Origin: Sanderia malayensis
Taxonomy: Eukaryota; Cnidaria; Scyphozoa; Semaeostomeae; Pelagiidae
Assembly (NCBI GenBank): GCA_013076295.1
Contig: RQOL01000139.1
Location: 1,736,001-1,800,000, forward strand
Length of the DNA stretch: 64,000 nucleotides
Direction of reading: 5' to 3'
Numbering within the stretch: the stretch's first letter is position 1; each line of letters begins with the position of its first letter. Below, one piece after another: positions 1 to 9,964 of this stretch. A program made the translations under genes and the position numbers. Below the pieces are notes generated by a model. That model searched no databases. It was not told the origin of the DNA and saw only the letters and a program-made list of their open reading frames with translations.

Positions 1-234
1 AAACACATGCAGTTGTCTTAAAGCTACTCTGCCCTTCCTTGCCATCAACTGGATTGAAGGGCCCCCCTTCTGATATTCGCCTGCGTCTTTTGGAAAGTAA
101 TCCTACCCCATCGCTGCATGACATGACGTCATTCGTCCAATGATTTCGAGCAATTCATCATCCCGATGTTGCGTCATCTCAACACGTGCATGCTGTCCAG
201 TCTGCATCCGTGCTTCTCACAATGAAGGCAACGA

Positions 235-339
235 TGTTTCAATTGCCATATGCTGGGAAATTTTGTGAAGGACTGTCCGTGGGGCTCTCAATGTCAATTG
301 TGTTATGGTTGGGGACACACCACCCAGGCTTGTGCCAAC
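235..339 (+). pseudogene. gag: Ty3/gypsy gag nucleocapsid, two zinc knuckles
   Basis: Read from 235, the frame gives two CCHC knuckles of the retroviral type (C-x2-C-x4-H-x4-C). In the first, the His is replaced by Asn (CFNC....N....C). The second is canonical (CQLCYGWGHTTQAC). A stop lies just upstream (223-225) and the coding sequence is cut at 342 by a MITE, resuming at 997. Nucleocapsid normally packages element RNA. The broken first knuckle and upstream stop make this copy dead. Positions 1-234 probably hold decayed gag, but I cannot recognise a domain there. Confidence 0.7.
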
Positions 340-554
340 AATACCGTAAATCCTCGAATAAGCCCCCGGGGGCTTATTTGCAAAAATGAATTTTTGGGTG
401 GGGGCTTATTCGAGGGGAGGGCTTATTCGAGGGGGGGGGGCTTAATTCAAAGTTTTGCTTTTTCCTCCAAAGTTAACAGAAAAAAGACGACATAGTTTTC
501 TCAATCAGCTAAACTTTTTTCACAAAGTGCTGTGTGAAGATCTAACAATAATTT

Positions 555-629
555 GTTTATCATCACCACATTAAGCTTTTTCACTTGCCCCCCTCCGGGA
601 AGCGAGCGTACGCGAGCGCCCCCGGCTAG
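555..629 (+). mobile_element. Helitron-like 3' end fragment inside the MITE
   Basis: The AAGCTTTTTCACTTG block and the GCGAGCG-rich tail ending in CTAG followed by T match the 3' ends of the Helitron-like elements at 14352, 15029, 33402, 34887 and 63165. No matching 5' end is visible nearby, so it is a truncated copy. Confidence 0.5.
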
Positions 630-752
630 TATACAATAATCTAAGTAGCTATACATCTTAACTATTCTTAGTTCCCAAATGTATATGTAGTCATATACTT
701 TAGCAATATATAATAATCTAAGTAACCATATCTCTTAACTATTCTTAGTTGC
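630..752 (+). repeat. 73-75 bp repeat, one partial and one full unit
   Basis: A unit containing GTATATGTAGTCATATACTT and ending CTTAACTATTCTTAG occurs here and again at 3703-3810 and 4371-4445. It is AT-rich and non-coding. Confidence 0.75.
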
Positions 753-1089
753 ACGAAAATCGCGTTTCTTTTTGCCTTTTTGTCTGAGTCAAAGGAAGTG
801 ATACTGTATAGCTATTGTCCTGTGGGGGCTTTCTCGAATTAAGATATTATTCTGCACTTATGCTTCCCTCGAATAAGACCCCATGGGGGCTTATTCGAGG
901 GGGGGGCTTATTTGCAAAAATGATTTTTTAGGTGGGGGCTTAATCAAGGGGGGCGCTTATTCGAACGTGGGGGCTTATTCGAGGATTTACGGTAATGGTC
1001 GACAGAAGGAGCATGATCAAAGAGGTATGTACTCTTTAAACTTCAACGGGTTAAACTTCAACTTCAAACTTCAACAATGAGGGGCTGGG

Positions 1090-1662
1090 TTGAATGTCAG
1101 CCCCGTATTGTTACTGTTTCTCACAACATCCAACCTCCTCTGTCTGATCAGCCGTTCCTTGCCTTACAAAGGGTCAATGAAGTCCTTTATTTCTCGCCAG
1201 ATTTACGAACAATTTAGGCCCAAACAACTTTTTCACGCCACTGACCAGAAATGTTATGGTATCACTGGCCAACTTCTTCCGGTACATGGTGTCATACTGA
1301 CTGAACTCTTCTTGCCAGACAATAGTCGCATCTCGTACCCAGGCGAATTTCTAGTATCTAATAACCTTCTTCAACCATTACAATGTATTTTGGGCTGGGA
1401 TTTCCTAACCTCCAACAAGCTCAAACTTTCTTGTAATCCAGAAGGTTCCTATTTGCTTGTTGGTTCCCATGGTAAGACCCCTCTCCTGCCAGATTGCTTA
1501 TCCCTGGGCACCTCTAGCTATTCTCCTGTGACATCTGTGTCAACTAAATCTGTAGACCCTTGCTACTTAGCTCAGCCTTTTGATGGAGGACCTGCCCCTG
1601 TTACCATGACAAGTGGTCTTTGTATGGCTGGTCATACAGAAGTTCTAGTTCGTGCACAATGA
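1090..1662 (+). pseudogene. Ty3/gypsy retropepsin-like aspartic protease domain
   Basis: The 190-codon open frame (no credible ATG start, part of a polyprotein) shows the retropepsin layout: KSFIS after the active-site loop, GxxGxxLPV, then the flap-to-core signature ILGWDFL at about residues 100-106. The expected D-[ST]-G catalytic triad reads YKGS, so the aspartate is lost. Immediately after residue 190 a stop occurs, and the sequence jumps to integrase at 1692. RT and RNase H are therefore absent. The role would be polyprotein cleavage. Confidence 0.7.
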
Positions 1663-1691
1663 TCTAAAAGTTATAAAGATCATCCACAGCC

Positions 1692-1862
1692 TATCATCCA
1701 CAATGTGATGGCCTTGTCGAACGCCAAAATCGGACCTTGCAGGAAATGCTTGGAGCTTTTGTCTCCTCACATAAGGATGAATGGGACTTATGGGTAGACC
1801 TCGCTGTATATGCTTACAATACCAGTCATCACCAGTCTACAGGCCTCAGTCCCTATGAATAA
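1692..1862 (+). pseudogene. Integrase catalytic core, C-terminal part
   Basis: The frame from 1692 begins YHPQCDGLVERQNRTL, the conserved Ty3/gypsy motif containing the last acidic residue of the D,D-35-E triad (the E of VER), and continues through NTSHHQSTGLSPYE. The expected next residues (VFG.PP-type) are found 9.5 kb away at 11351. The apparent stop at 1860-1862 is formed by the first bases of the inserted transposon, not by decay. The upstream D residues and zinc finger are missing. Confidence 0.85.
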
Positions 1863-1932
1863 ACCCCTTGCACAATTCATTTTCAACGGGAGGCTCAAAT
1901 TTGAGAACGAGGTGATAGGTGTGGTAGATTTT
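1861..1932 (+). repeat. Left terminal inverted repeat of the ISL2EU element
   Basis: It matches the reverse complement of 11286-11350 apart from a 7-bp insertion (GGAGGCT region) and scattered substitutions. The shared core includes GAGAACGAGGTGATAGGTGT. Confidence 0.85.
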
Positions 1933-2023
1933 AACTTAACCTAAGGTGACTGACCTGACCACTGGTATTTCTTCCGAAACTTGTTTTATTTGTTGTTCAG
2001 TATTGGAATTTTAGTTAATAAGT

Positions 2024-3670
2024 ATGGCTGCAAATAATAACAAAGAGACTGTTAATGTCCAAATGAGGAAGAAGTCGTCTTTAGGTAAACAATGTGCTGC
2101 TTTTGGGTGTTACAATTACATGTGCAAATACGATGGAACTCCTACGGGCCTACATTTCTTCAGATTCCCCCAGAAGAACCCCGAAAAGAGATTGTGGTGC
2201 AATCTAATATAGCGCCTGGATGGCTTGGATGGCTTTAAAGTGACGAATAATACAATTCTTGGCCAAGATCACTTTCTAGATTCTGACATAAAGCGAGGCC
2301 CATGTCGTTGGAACTTAGTTTCTGGCGCAGTTCCATCATTGAAGCTCTTCAACACAGATGCAGCATCTCAGGATACACAACCTAAACGCAAAGCTTCAAC
2401 AGATCACAGTGCGTATATTGATATCTAACCATCTTCTTCTTCTGCCGCAGAAATCTGTGACATTGATGATTCTCTCTTGGAAAATGTTTCCCAATTTGTG
2501 ACGTCTTCTACACAGACCAGTTTTTCTTTCGTCAATAGCCCAGTTTTATCAAGCAACGACTCTCATGATTCCACAGCTACTGATCATTGTTACATGGCTA
2601 CAAGTGAGACTGATCAGAGATGTTATGTTAATCTTCAGCAGAAAAATGACGAACTTTCTTCTCAGCTCGCCCAGTTAAATGCTGATTTGTCTGTGGCAAA
2701 ATAGGCACTGTTCTCCATTGGCATATTGCAAAATGATGACTCTGCTGTTAAGTTTTACACTGGCTTCCCAAATTATTCTTCTCTTCTTTCTGTCTTCGAA
2801 TATCTGGAACCCAAATTTGAAAGTATCTCTTACTGGCGTGGCCCAAAGTCCCAACAAGCATCTGAACAAAAAGCAGAAAAGCAAGATGGCGACAAGAAAC
2901 GTGGCAGCAAAAGATTTCTTCCTAATGTTGAAGCATTCATTCTTGTTTTGATGCGTCTTAAAGTTGGCTTGTTTTTGAATGATCTTGGAGATAGATTTGG
3001 TATCTCAGCCAGTGATGCTTCAAGAGTCTTTACCACTTGGATCAATTTTTTATATCATGAAATGCCTCTTCCTTTCCCCTTTCCTTCGAAAGAACTTGTG
3101 CAAAAATTAATGCCTGATGAGTTCAAGACATATCCATCAACGAGTGTTATTATTGATTGCACTGAAATTTGCACTGAGGTTCCTTCTTCCATGAAAGCTT
3201 AGTCGCAAACATGGTCCGAGTATAAGCACCATAATACTTGGAAAGCTTTGATTGGTATTTCTCCAACTGGTGCTATCACATTTGTGTCGAAACTCTGGTC
3301 TGGACATGTTTCTGATAAAGAAATTACAGAAAAATGTGGCATTTTATCTCTTCTTGAGCCTGGCGACAATGTGATGGCAGATTGAGGTTTTGACATAACT
3401 GATATTCTACCCATTGGTGTCACCCTGAATATTCCTCCTTTCAAAGGTGCTCATACTCAGCTGACACCCAAAGAAAGTGAAGAGACAGTCTGGATAGCAG
3501 CTGCTAGAATTCACGTAGAAAGAGCAATTGGTAGAGTCAAGAACTTTCATATCCTTGATGGTGTTATGCCTTTATCTTTGCATCCAATGGCTGATCAAAT
3601 TTTTACAGTATGTTGCTTGTTAACAAATTTCTTGCCCTTTTTAGTAATGCCTTCAAGTCGCAATAAGTAA
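2024..3670 (+). pseudogene. THAP-domain DDE transposase (IS5/Harbinger-like fold)
   Basis: One frame of 548 codons from the ATG at 2024 is broken only by five stops (2210, 2426, 2702, 3200, 3383), with no frameshift. The N-terminus is a THAP zinc finger: C24 and C29, the LHFFRFP strand, W58-C59, H83 and the AVPS box. A Ser-rich linker and a short coiled coil follow, then a DDE_Tnp_4 catalytic domain. D378 sits in IIDCTE, D453 in NVMAD before the stop at GF, and E499 in HVERAIGR. It would bind the inverted repeats through THAP and catalyse cut-and-paste. Several stops are explainable by C-to-T change. It converges with the YqaJ gene. Confidence 0.9.
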
Positions 3671-3702
3671 TAATTAATTAAATATATCAATGTATCTGTG
3701 CA

Positions 3703-3810
3703 AAATGTATATGTAGTCATATACTTTAGCAACATATAATAATCTAAGTAACCATATATCTTAACTATTCTTAGCTGCCCATATGTATATGTATTCGTAT
3801 ACTTTAGCAA
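3703..3810 (+). repeat. 73-75 bp repeat, one full and one partial unit
   Basis: Same unit as at 677-752. The second unit is cut after TACTTTAGCAA by the Helitron-like element starting at 3811. Confidence 0.75.
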
Positions 3811-4370
3811 TCTAATATATATATTCTGTGATGTCACGTGACGGTGGCGAAAGTCTGCCTAAAACAATAGATTCGACCCGACACAATAGGTCGAACGCCC
3901 CAAAACAATGGGCCGAAACGGCGAACGAGGTATCCATAAAGGCTTTTTTTTGAGGCCCTCAATCTGCCCTATTTTTGAGTGAGTTGTTCTTTGCCTGCTG
4001 AACCAAAAAGTTATCTATATGAGAGTTCACAGTTTCCACTAAAAGGTTTGGAAATTCTTTGTTTTTGTTCGCCTAATTGGCTATCACGAATAAACCACGG
4101 TTTACGCTGGCGAAACTTCCAAATTCGCGTCGCGAATTCCAATTTCGAACAAAGTGTTCGCTCTTCACGTGACGCGTTTCGCCTTTTGCTGCAATTTGAT
4201 TGGCTCTTTTTGCCCGACCCACGTGGTAGGTCTAATGTAAACAAGCCCAAAGTTTTAATCAACAAATTATGATAAGGGGTTATCAGGCGAGCGTAACGAG
4301 CTAACCTATTGTACGTGGGGTTGAAAGAGGCATGAGCCTTAGCGAATGCAGCGCACGAAGTGCGCCAACA
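3811..4370 (+). mobile_element. Non-autonomous Helitron-like element, 3' truncated
   Basis: It starts TCTAATATATATATTCTG directly after an A, followed by the palindrome GTCACGTGAC, as in the copies ending at 34886 and 50853 on the other strand. Internal blocks (AAACAATGGGCCGAAACGG, CGAAACTTCCAAATTCGCG, GATTGGCTCTTT) are shared with the other copies. The hairpin GCGCACGAAGTGCGC near 4352-4366 marks the distal part. The usual CTAG end is missing, and the 73-bp repeat follows directly. No coding capacity. Confidence 0.75.
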
Positions 4371-4445
4371 AATGTATATGTAGTCATATACTTTAGCAAT
4401 ATATAATAATCTAAGTAACCATATCTCTTAACTATTCTTAGTTGC
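4371..4445 (+). repeat. 73-75 bp repeat unit
   Basis: Near-identical to 677-752 and 3703-3778. The nearby 4446-4615 is AT-rich 3' flank of the YqaJ gene, with nothing else recognisable. Confidence 0.75.
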
Positions 4446-4615
4446 TAATGCTATGATGAGTGTCAATTGAAAAAGCTTTTAGTTATCTAGTATTTGCAAT
4501 GTTACGACTATTCTTCGAAATATTACATTTTTGTATTTCCAAACATTTATTTAACAACATATATAATAACCTTTGCTTCGTTACACATTGTGTTTTATAA
4601 ACTTAATACAAATAC

Positions 4616-5340
4616 TCAAGAAGAAAATTTCTGCCAACCATCATGGATGTATAACCGTTGTCCTCTCTTGACTCGCTTGGTGAAAAACTCTGGTAATACA
4701 GCTTTACAATAGAAATGATACAGTTGGGGAAGAATGGATGACTGGATAAAATCAGCATCATATTCAATGGACTTGATAAATAATGGCTCATGATCACCAA
4801 ACCACACAACAAGATCAACTCTGTCCAAACCAGAACAAAACATCTGCCCTTGAATTTGGTAATAATAAGGATGATTCTTCTTAAGGTGGATCTTTGATGT
4901 TCTTGTGAGAAAGAAATGCTTGTCAGCAAGTGCATCTTCAAGAGAAGTTGAAAATTTTGAAAATGGACATTTTATTTCAAGTCCCCAGGAGATGTTACCA
5001 TGTCGAACTATACCATCTAAAGATGCACCAAGAAAAGAATGAGATTTGGAGATGATGAGGCCTGGCTCTTCTACCGATATATGGCAATGGGCTTTATTCA
5101 TCTTATCCAAATACAAAGAACGAACATGTGGTTCATACATTTTACCATGTCTTGTACTGGCAGAAGAAAATTCAGAATAAAACATTGATTTCAATTTCGA
5201 GGAGGGTTTAAGATCATTTTGTGGTCCCGATAGAGGAGTGAACATCATAAACATCAAATAAAAAACGGGAGGGTCGCTTTAGGGATGCTAAGGGCATGTT
5301 AACCCTTCTTGCAACACATGATTTGGCAGAATTATCATCA
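4616..5340 (-). pseudogene. YqaJ-like exonuclease domain, C-terminal half
   Basis: The 213-codon open frame (5257 down to 4616) carries the lambda-exonuclease/YqaJ core: RHGKMYEPH (residues 36-44), catalytic D81 in ASLDGIV, E94-x-K96 in GLEIKCP, and YYYQIQGQM (131-139). These residues bind metal for 5'-3' DNA degradation, and in ISL2EU elements the protein is thought to assist recombination. The preceding 5258-5340 appears to continue the domain in another frame (CVARRVN-like), so there is a frameshift near 5260. The N-terminal half of the same gene lies at 9990-11206 beyond the DIRS insertion. Confidence 0.85.
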
Positions 5341-5381
5341 AACTTCAACTTACAGGTAAGTCTCGTTTAATTTTAAATTCT

Positions 5382-5416
5382 ACCAAATCACATGTTTCAT
5401 CCGGGTTACCATGAGA
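5382..5416 (+). repeat. DIRS inverted terminal repeat, left
   Basis: 35 bp containing ATCACATGTTTCATCCGGGT. It matches the complement of 9965-9999 at 34 of 35 positions by eye. Confidence 0.85.
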
Positions 5417-5492
5417 ATTGAAAGCAAGGAACACAAAATGAATTAATCATTTTCAATATGCAACAAGCTTAACACAATGCTCCACTTTCTAG

Positions 5493-6662
5493 TTATTCTA
5501 ACACAGAAGTACTCATCTGGTTCGTTAACGCAACTGGTCTGTCATAAAATTTGCAAAAAGTTGATTCCTCATTCCACCCTGCAGTTCGAATTATCATGTC
5601 AGCCGAGACGGTTGCAACAGCTTTACTCGTCGATGCACACCTTGTGCTATGTGCTGAATACATATTTGTATCAATGCCTGCTCCTGCCAAGACAATTTTT
5701 AGCCACCGTCCTATGGTTGATGATGTCACTGCCTTGTAAGGCTTAATGAATGATACTAACAGACTGGTTGAATTTCTAAAATTTTCTGTTGCTTTTAGAT
5801 AGAACTCTAGTGTTTCATAGACGCACCGTTCTTTGATAGGATATTTGTACAATCTTACATTTCCAAACACTTTACCAGGTCTATCTTGTTTAAGGTGCTC
5901 TGTTAATGCAAATTCAAAACAATTCTCACTTTTCTTCATGTATGGATCAGAGATGTCGAGGTAAGTCTGTGTATGGCAACATTGTCCAGTCGTTAAAGCA
6001 ATTAACATTACAAATTTCAAAGTCAACTCCTTCAGAGTGATTTTATCTAAAGGCCACAAAAGACAAAGGTATTCAAGGACAATGTCAACAGACCAAATAG
6101 TGTTATATTTTGGGACTGGCTTCTGTTTATTGAATATTCCTTTGAGATATCTGCACACTAATGGGTGCTTCCCTACTGGTATATGATTAGGCTGAATGTG
6201 ACTGCTGTCAATATTGGAGATAGCTGAACGTGCTGTATTCAAAGCTGAGTAGCTCAAACCTTTTTCATATAAGTTATGTAAATAGCCCAAAACATTGTGC
6301 ACAGTTGGATGCAGTGGATCACATGTCCTCTTGCTACAAAACTGTATCAATTTACCGAGGTAAACATTGTATTGCTTTTTGGTACTTCCTCGCCAGGAGA
6401 ACATGATGACATTGGCAATTTCTGGAGAAATTCTGCACTCAGACAGGGATTGCCTGATAATCTGCATACCATCAATGCTAGGTTGCGACATAGCGGATGT
6501 GGAAGGTCCTGCTTTGGATGAATAAGATTTTTGGCAGTTGCCCTCACTAGCAGAGGAACATCGATAAGAAGATTCATTACTGCTGAGAAATATGCCTGAC
6601 TGGGCCACATTGGGAAAACTAGAACACCTGTTGCTTTCTCTTGAACAATTTTCTGTACACAT
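5493..6662 (-). CDS. DIRS tyrosine recombinase
   Basis: Intact 389-codon frame; the first 70 or so residues overlap the RNase H ORF. The core (about 75-389) has a SAM-like N-terminal DNA-binding half (STKKQYNVYL, LGYLHNLYEKGLSYSALNTARSAIS) and a catalytic half. The H-x-x-R box is HSTR at 338-341 and the nucleophile is Y373 in FCKFYDRPV. The first catalytic Arg, normally in a TGQR motif, reads TGQC (about residue 220), so the enzyme is probably inactive despite the open frame. It would integrate a circular DNA intermediate. The open frame suggests a fairly recent insertion. Confidence 0.85.
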   Translation of the reverse strand: MCTENCSRESNRCSSFPNVAQSGIFLSSNESSYRCSSASEGNCQKSYSSKAGPSTSAMSQPSIDGMQIIRQSLSECRISPEIANVIMFSWRGSTKKQYNVYLGKLIQFCSKRTCDPLHPTVHNVLGYLHNLYEKGLSYSALNTARSAISNIDSSHIQPNHIPVGKHPLVCRYLKGIFNKQKPVPKYNTIWSVDIVLEYLCLLWPLDKITLKELTLKFVMLIALTTGQCCHTQTYLDISDPYMKKSENCFEFALTEHLKQDRPGKVFGNVRLYKYPIKERCVYETLEFYLKATENFRNSTSLLVSFIKPYKAVTSSTIGRWLKIVLAGAGIDTNMYSAHSTRCASTSKAVATVSADMIIRTAGWNEESTFCKFYDRPVALTNQMSTSVLE

Positions 6663-7372
6663 CTAGAAATTAAACAGAATGGAGGAAATGCATAAAATGC
6701 ATACTGAGACCAATTCACAGTAAATGCATCAATGTGTTTTGCCATGGGATCAGGTTTCCATGACACATAGTTTGGCAATTGGGCATTGAGCCGACTTGCA
6801 AATAAATCTATCTGCAGGTTATTGAACAGTGAGAGGATGTTTTCAAAAACTTTCTTAGAAAACATCCATTCCAGTTCCTTGCTAAACTTCCGTGAGAGTG
6901 CATCAGCACTTACATTGTTACAACCTGGAATGTGGGCTGCGGACAACCAAATATTTCTAGTCATCGCCCATTCCCAGATCTCTTTTGTAAGTTCATTACA
7001 CTGAGGCGATTTGCAGCCACCCATTTCATTAATATATGACACAGCAGTTGTATTGTCACTCATAATTCTAACATGGACATTATGGTTTCCATGTAACAAT
7101 GACATAAGAGAAAATTTGACAGCTAATAATTCTAATGAATTTATGTGCTTTGCAGACTCATTTTTTGACCATAAACCTCCAGTGCCCTCACCATTTTCAA
7201 TTTTGGCAACCCAGCCTGTCTTTGATGCATCAGTAAAAATAACAATCGCTGGGTGACCATGACTGATTTCCCTTTTTGCAGTGTTTATGTTTTGTATCCA
7301 CCACTCTAGATCAGCTAGACTATAATCAGAGAGTGTCATTTTTGCTTCAAAATTTCCAAAATTCTCCTTCAA
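6347..7372 (-). CDS. DIRS RNase H domain and downstream linker
   Basis: Open 341-codon frame. RNase H motifs are FTDASKTGWVA (first Asp), LELLAVKFSL (Glu), MSDNTTAVSYIN (Asp) and ADALSR (last Asp). It continues with the DIRS-typical tail LASRLNAQLPNYVSWKPDP and GVLVFPMWPSQAYFS before entering the recombinase overlap. It should be fused to the RT, which ends at 7369 in a different frame, so a frameshift separates them near 7370. Confidence 0.85.
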   Translation of the reverse strand: MKENFGNFEAKMTLSDYSLADLEWWIQNINTAKREISHGHPAIVIFTDASKTGWVAKIENGEGTGGLWSKNESAKHINSLELLAVKFSLMSLLHGNHNVHVRIMSDNTTAVSYINEMGGCKSPQCNELTKEIWEWAMTRNIWLSAAHIPGCNNVSADALSRKFSKELEWMFSKKVFENILSLFNNLQIDLFASRLNAQLPNYVSWKPDPMAKHIDAFTVNWSQYAFYAFPPFCLISRCVQKIVQEKATGVLVFPMWPSQAYFSAVMNLLIDVPLLVRATAKNLIHPKQDLPHPLCRNLALMVCRLSGNPCLSAEFLQKLPMSSCSPGEEVPKSNTMFTSVN

Positions 7373-8478
7373 TGCATGGTTTTTGTCAGACTCAATATGG
7401 CGGTAATGAAGCTGACAAATTCTACCCCTGGAAGACTTGAAGTCAACGAACCAATCAAAGATGAAACCTGACGAATAGTAAACATCTTATGTTTATTGTA
7501 AAATTGTTTACACAATTCATAGATCTTTGTAGCTTTCTGATCTGTCAATTCAACAGTCATCAGCACTGAATTTAGAGAGAAACCCAAGTATTCTATGCAT
7601 TGTGTTGGTTTAACTGCTGATTTTCCAGGATGAATCGTGAAACCTAAGGAAATCAACATCCGAGCGGCAGCCAAGGTAGCCTATTCACAATCTTCATAAA
7701 TTTCTCCAAAATACAACGAGTCATCAATATAACTGATGCATATGTGACCAAAATTATTGCGCAAGGTTGCAAAAATTGGTTTCATCAATTTGGTAAAAAT
7801 TCTAGGGCTACTGCTTAGACCCATAGGTAAGCATGTAAAGGTGTATAATTGATTATTCCAAATGAACTTTAAGTATTTCTGGTGTTCCTTAGCAATAGGT
7901 ATGGAATAGTATGCATTCTTTAAGTCTAATGACATCATGTAACAATTTGGTGTCATTAACTTCAATGCAGTTGCTAATGTATCCATCTTAAAATGATGAT
8001 AAGATACAGACTCATTCAGTTTCTTCAAGTTGAAAATAACTCGATGGGAACCATCCTTTTTCAGACGAGTAAATATTGGAGAAATATTTTGACCTGGTTC
8101 ATTCACTGAGCACTCAATTATGCCATCTCGAAGAAATTTTTCAATTTCAATGTCAATGATAGTTTGCTCTGTGTTACTGAAAGTGCATTGTGGTCTGGGA
8201 CTGCTGTCCCTTGATAAAGGCTCTTTTGCGAAATCAATGTGACAATGAAAAACAACATCATGAATGAAAGGATTAGACGTAATATTTCTCCAACGATCAA
8301 TAAAATTTTTTAATTTGCCTGCCCTAAAAGGGCTTTGAGATTTTATCAATAAATTGATATTATTCTCACATACCTCATTTACTGGCTCTTTGATTGTTGT
8401 TGCTGTCTGTTCTGACAGCTCTGATAGTTCCGGGACTGACCCCGGCCTAATCCTAAAAAATGACCACGTCCCTTCCAA
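7369..8478 (-). pseudogene. DIRS reverse transcriptase
   Basis: Same frame from 8478 to 7369 with one stop (TAG at 7681-7683). RT fingers and palm are clear: SPIFTRLKKDGSHRVIFNLK, the SLDLKNAYYSIPI motif A, the LPMGLSSSPRIFTK motif B, and catalytic SYIDD (D252, D253) at 7720-7731. After the stop, thumb residues LGFTIHPGKSAVKPTQ and EYLGF follow. Upstream it overlaps the gag-like frame. It would copy element RNA into DNA. Confidence 0.9.
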
Positions 8479-9457
8479 TTGTTCTGTTTACCACGACCCA
8501 TACCTCTAGAGCCATGCCCACGTGGAATTTGGTATGGTTCTGCACGTTGCTTTGGTGTTACTTTGTTGCCCAGCTTATTTGCCTTAGTTAGGTCTTCAAC
8601 CTCTTTATTTAAATCATCACCAAAGAGGTATGAAGAAACTGAAGCATAATGACAATGAAGCACAATGAAGCATACTGCTTATTGAGGTCACCACAGAGTA
8701 ATTCTCTGCGTTTCAGGTTGAAATCTCTATTTGCTGACATAAGTAGCATAGCAGCATGTGTCAAAGGAGTCAAGTTGTCACTTCCTGGTTCACTGCTTGA
8801 AAGGTTGTTGCAAACTTGCAAAATGGCATATAGAGAAGACATCATTGTTGTCTGAATTTTCTGTAGAGCAGAGTCCCTGTTTTTTGTGTCTTGCTTCAGT
8901 TGCTGCCAAATCTGCTTATTTATTTTTGGGGCTACTACATTTGTGCAGTTTTCTGGCCTGAGATGTGCTTTCTGCACAGCATCAAGTTTCTCCTTTGGTA
9001 ACTTTTCATTCAATAAACTTTGCATTATGTTGCTCAAGACCTTGTCAATAGATGGTCCTGTTTTTTCCCCTGTAGCAAATTGTGTAGCAAAAGATTCAAA
9101 ATTGCTTTTTCCTGCAGATTCTTGAACAGACTCTGTCTCTTTATTCTTGGTAAAATTTGTAAATTGGTCAATTATACTTGCTCCTTGCTGGTCTTCCCAT
9201 GAAGCCATTGAGGCTGGATCCACGGCTGGATCTTGCATTTGGTGATTTTCATCACTATTTGCATCCTCTGTGTATCCAAAATCTTGGTACACTTGAGCTA
9301 CTGACTCTTTAACATTTGCTAAAATATCAGATTTAAAATCTGACATCATTTTAAGCATAGCTGACTGGAAGTCAATTTCCTTGGATGAACTACCCTCAGG
9401 GTCTGTTCCTGACATGTTACTTAATTCATTATCAACCATTTCCTTGCCTTTTAGCAC
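8379..9457 (-). pseudogene. gag: DIRS gag-like ORF1
   Basis: The main frame 9457-8609 (282 codons) is followed after a frameshift near 8650 by FGDDLNKEVEDLTKANKLG, a typical DIRS ORF1 C-terminal segment, and then a Gly/Arg/Gln-rich tail. A small direct duplication (GAAGCATAATGACAATGAAG area, about 8640-8685) sits at the shift. The N-terminus is acidic, the middle helical. Likely a capsid or nucleic-acid binding protein. No zinc knuckle is seen. Confidence 0.7.
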
Positions 9458-9964
9458 ACTCTTCCCTATAACAAGGAGAAGAAACTATCAAAACAGGCAA
9501 CAGACACAACTTCCTCTTCCACACACGTGTGGCGGGAGTCAAACATGTCATATTTACTTTTTATCGTACCACTCGTGGTAAAACGATATAACAAAGTTAC
9601 CGAAGATGCTTCAAACATGCAACAGCTTTTAAAGATAGTCACTATCTGTAATTTTACATAACAAATCAAGACACATCTTGGTCTGTTGCTGAACATGGCC
9701 GTCTTCGATGACCGAACATGGGGCCGTGATGGCCTAACCTAACCTTCCTACACGGCCATGAAAGAGTCATGCAGTGACACGTCACGAAACATGCTCTGTA
9801 AAGTTGTCAAACACGATAGAATTCGGTTATCTTCGGTTTATAAAACTGATAGAATTGAATGGAAAAGAACATACCTGACTGAGATCTTATTCCAGCAACA
9901 CACAGTTTTGCATCTTGACTTCACGGCGATAACAGTGCAACTGATTGACGGCGGTGCGTGCGCA
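9458..9964 (-). other. DIRS 5' leader, no gene
   Basis: Between ORF1 and the right inverted repeat. No coding frame that I recognise. It should hold the element promoter, but I see no convincing box. Confidence 0.4.

Larger units (their letters stand above)
343..993. mobile_element. MITE with terminal inverted repeats and AAT target duplication
   Basis: The ends are near-perfect inverted repeats starting ACCGTAAATCCTCGAATAAG and ending in its complement. AAT flanks both sides (340-342 and 994-996). Removing 343-993 plus one AAT joins the gag frame on both sides. The subterminal zones carry several G-rich direct and inverted copies of a GGGGGCTTATTCGAG motif. There is no coding capacity. A 3-bp duplication suggests PIF/Harbinger mobilisation, but no transposase is present to prove it. 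Inside are the 3' end of a Helitron-like element (about 555-629, ending CTAG) and copies of a 73-bp repeat. Confidence 0.8.

Noticed and set aside
8649..9202. Several + strand ORFs of 60-79 codons
   Set aside because: Antisense shadows of the DIRS gag-like ORF, with no motif.
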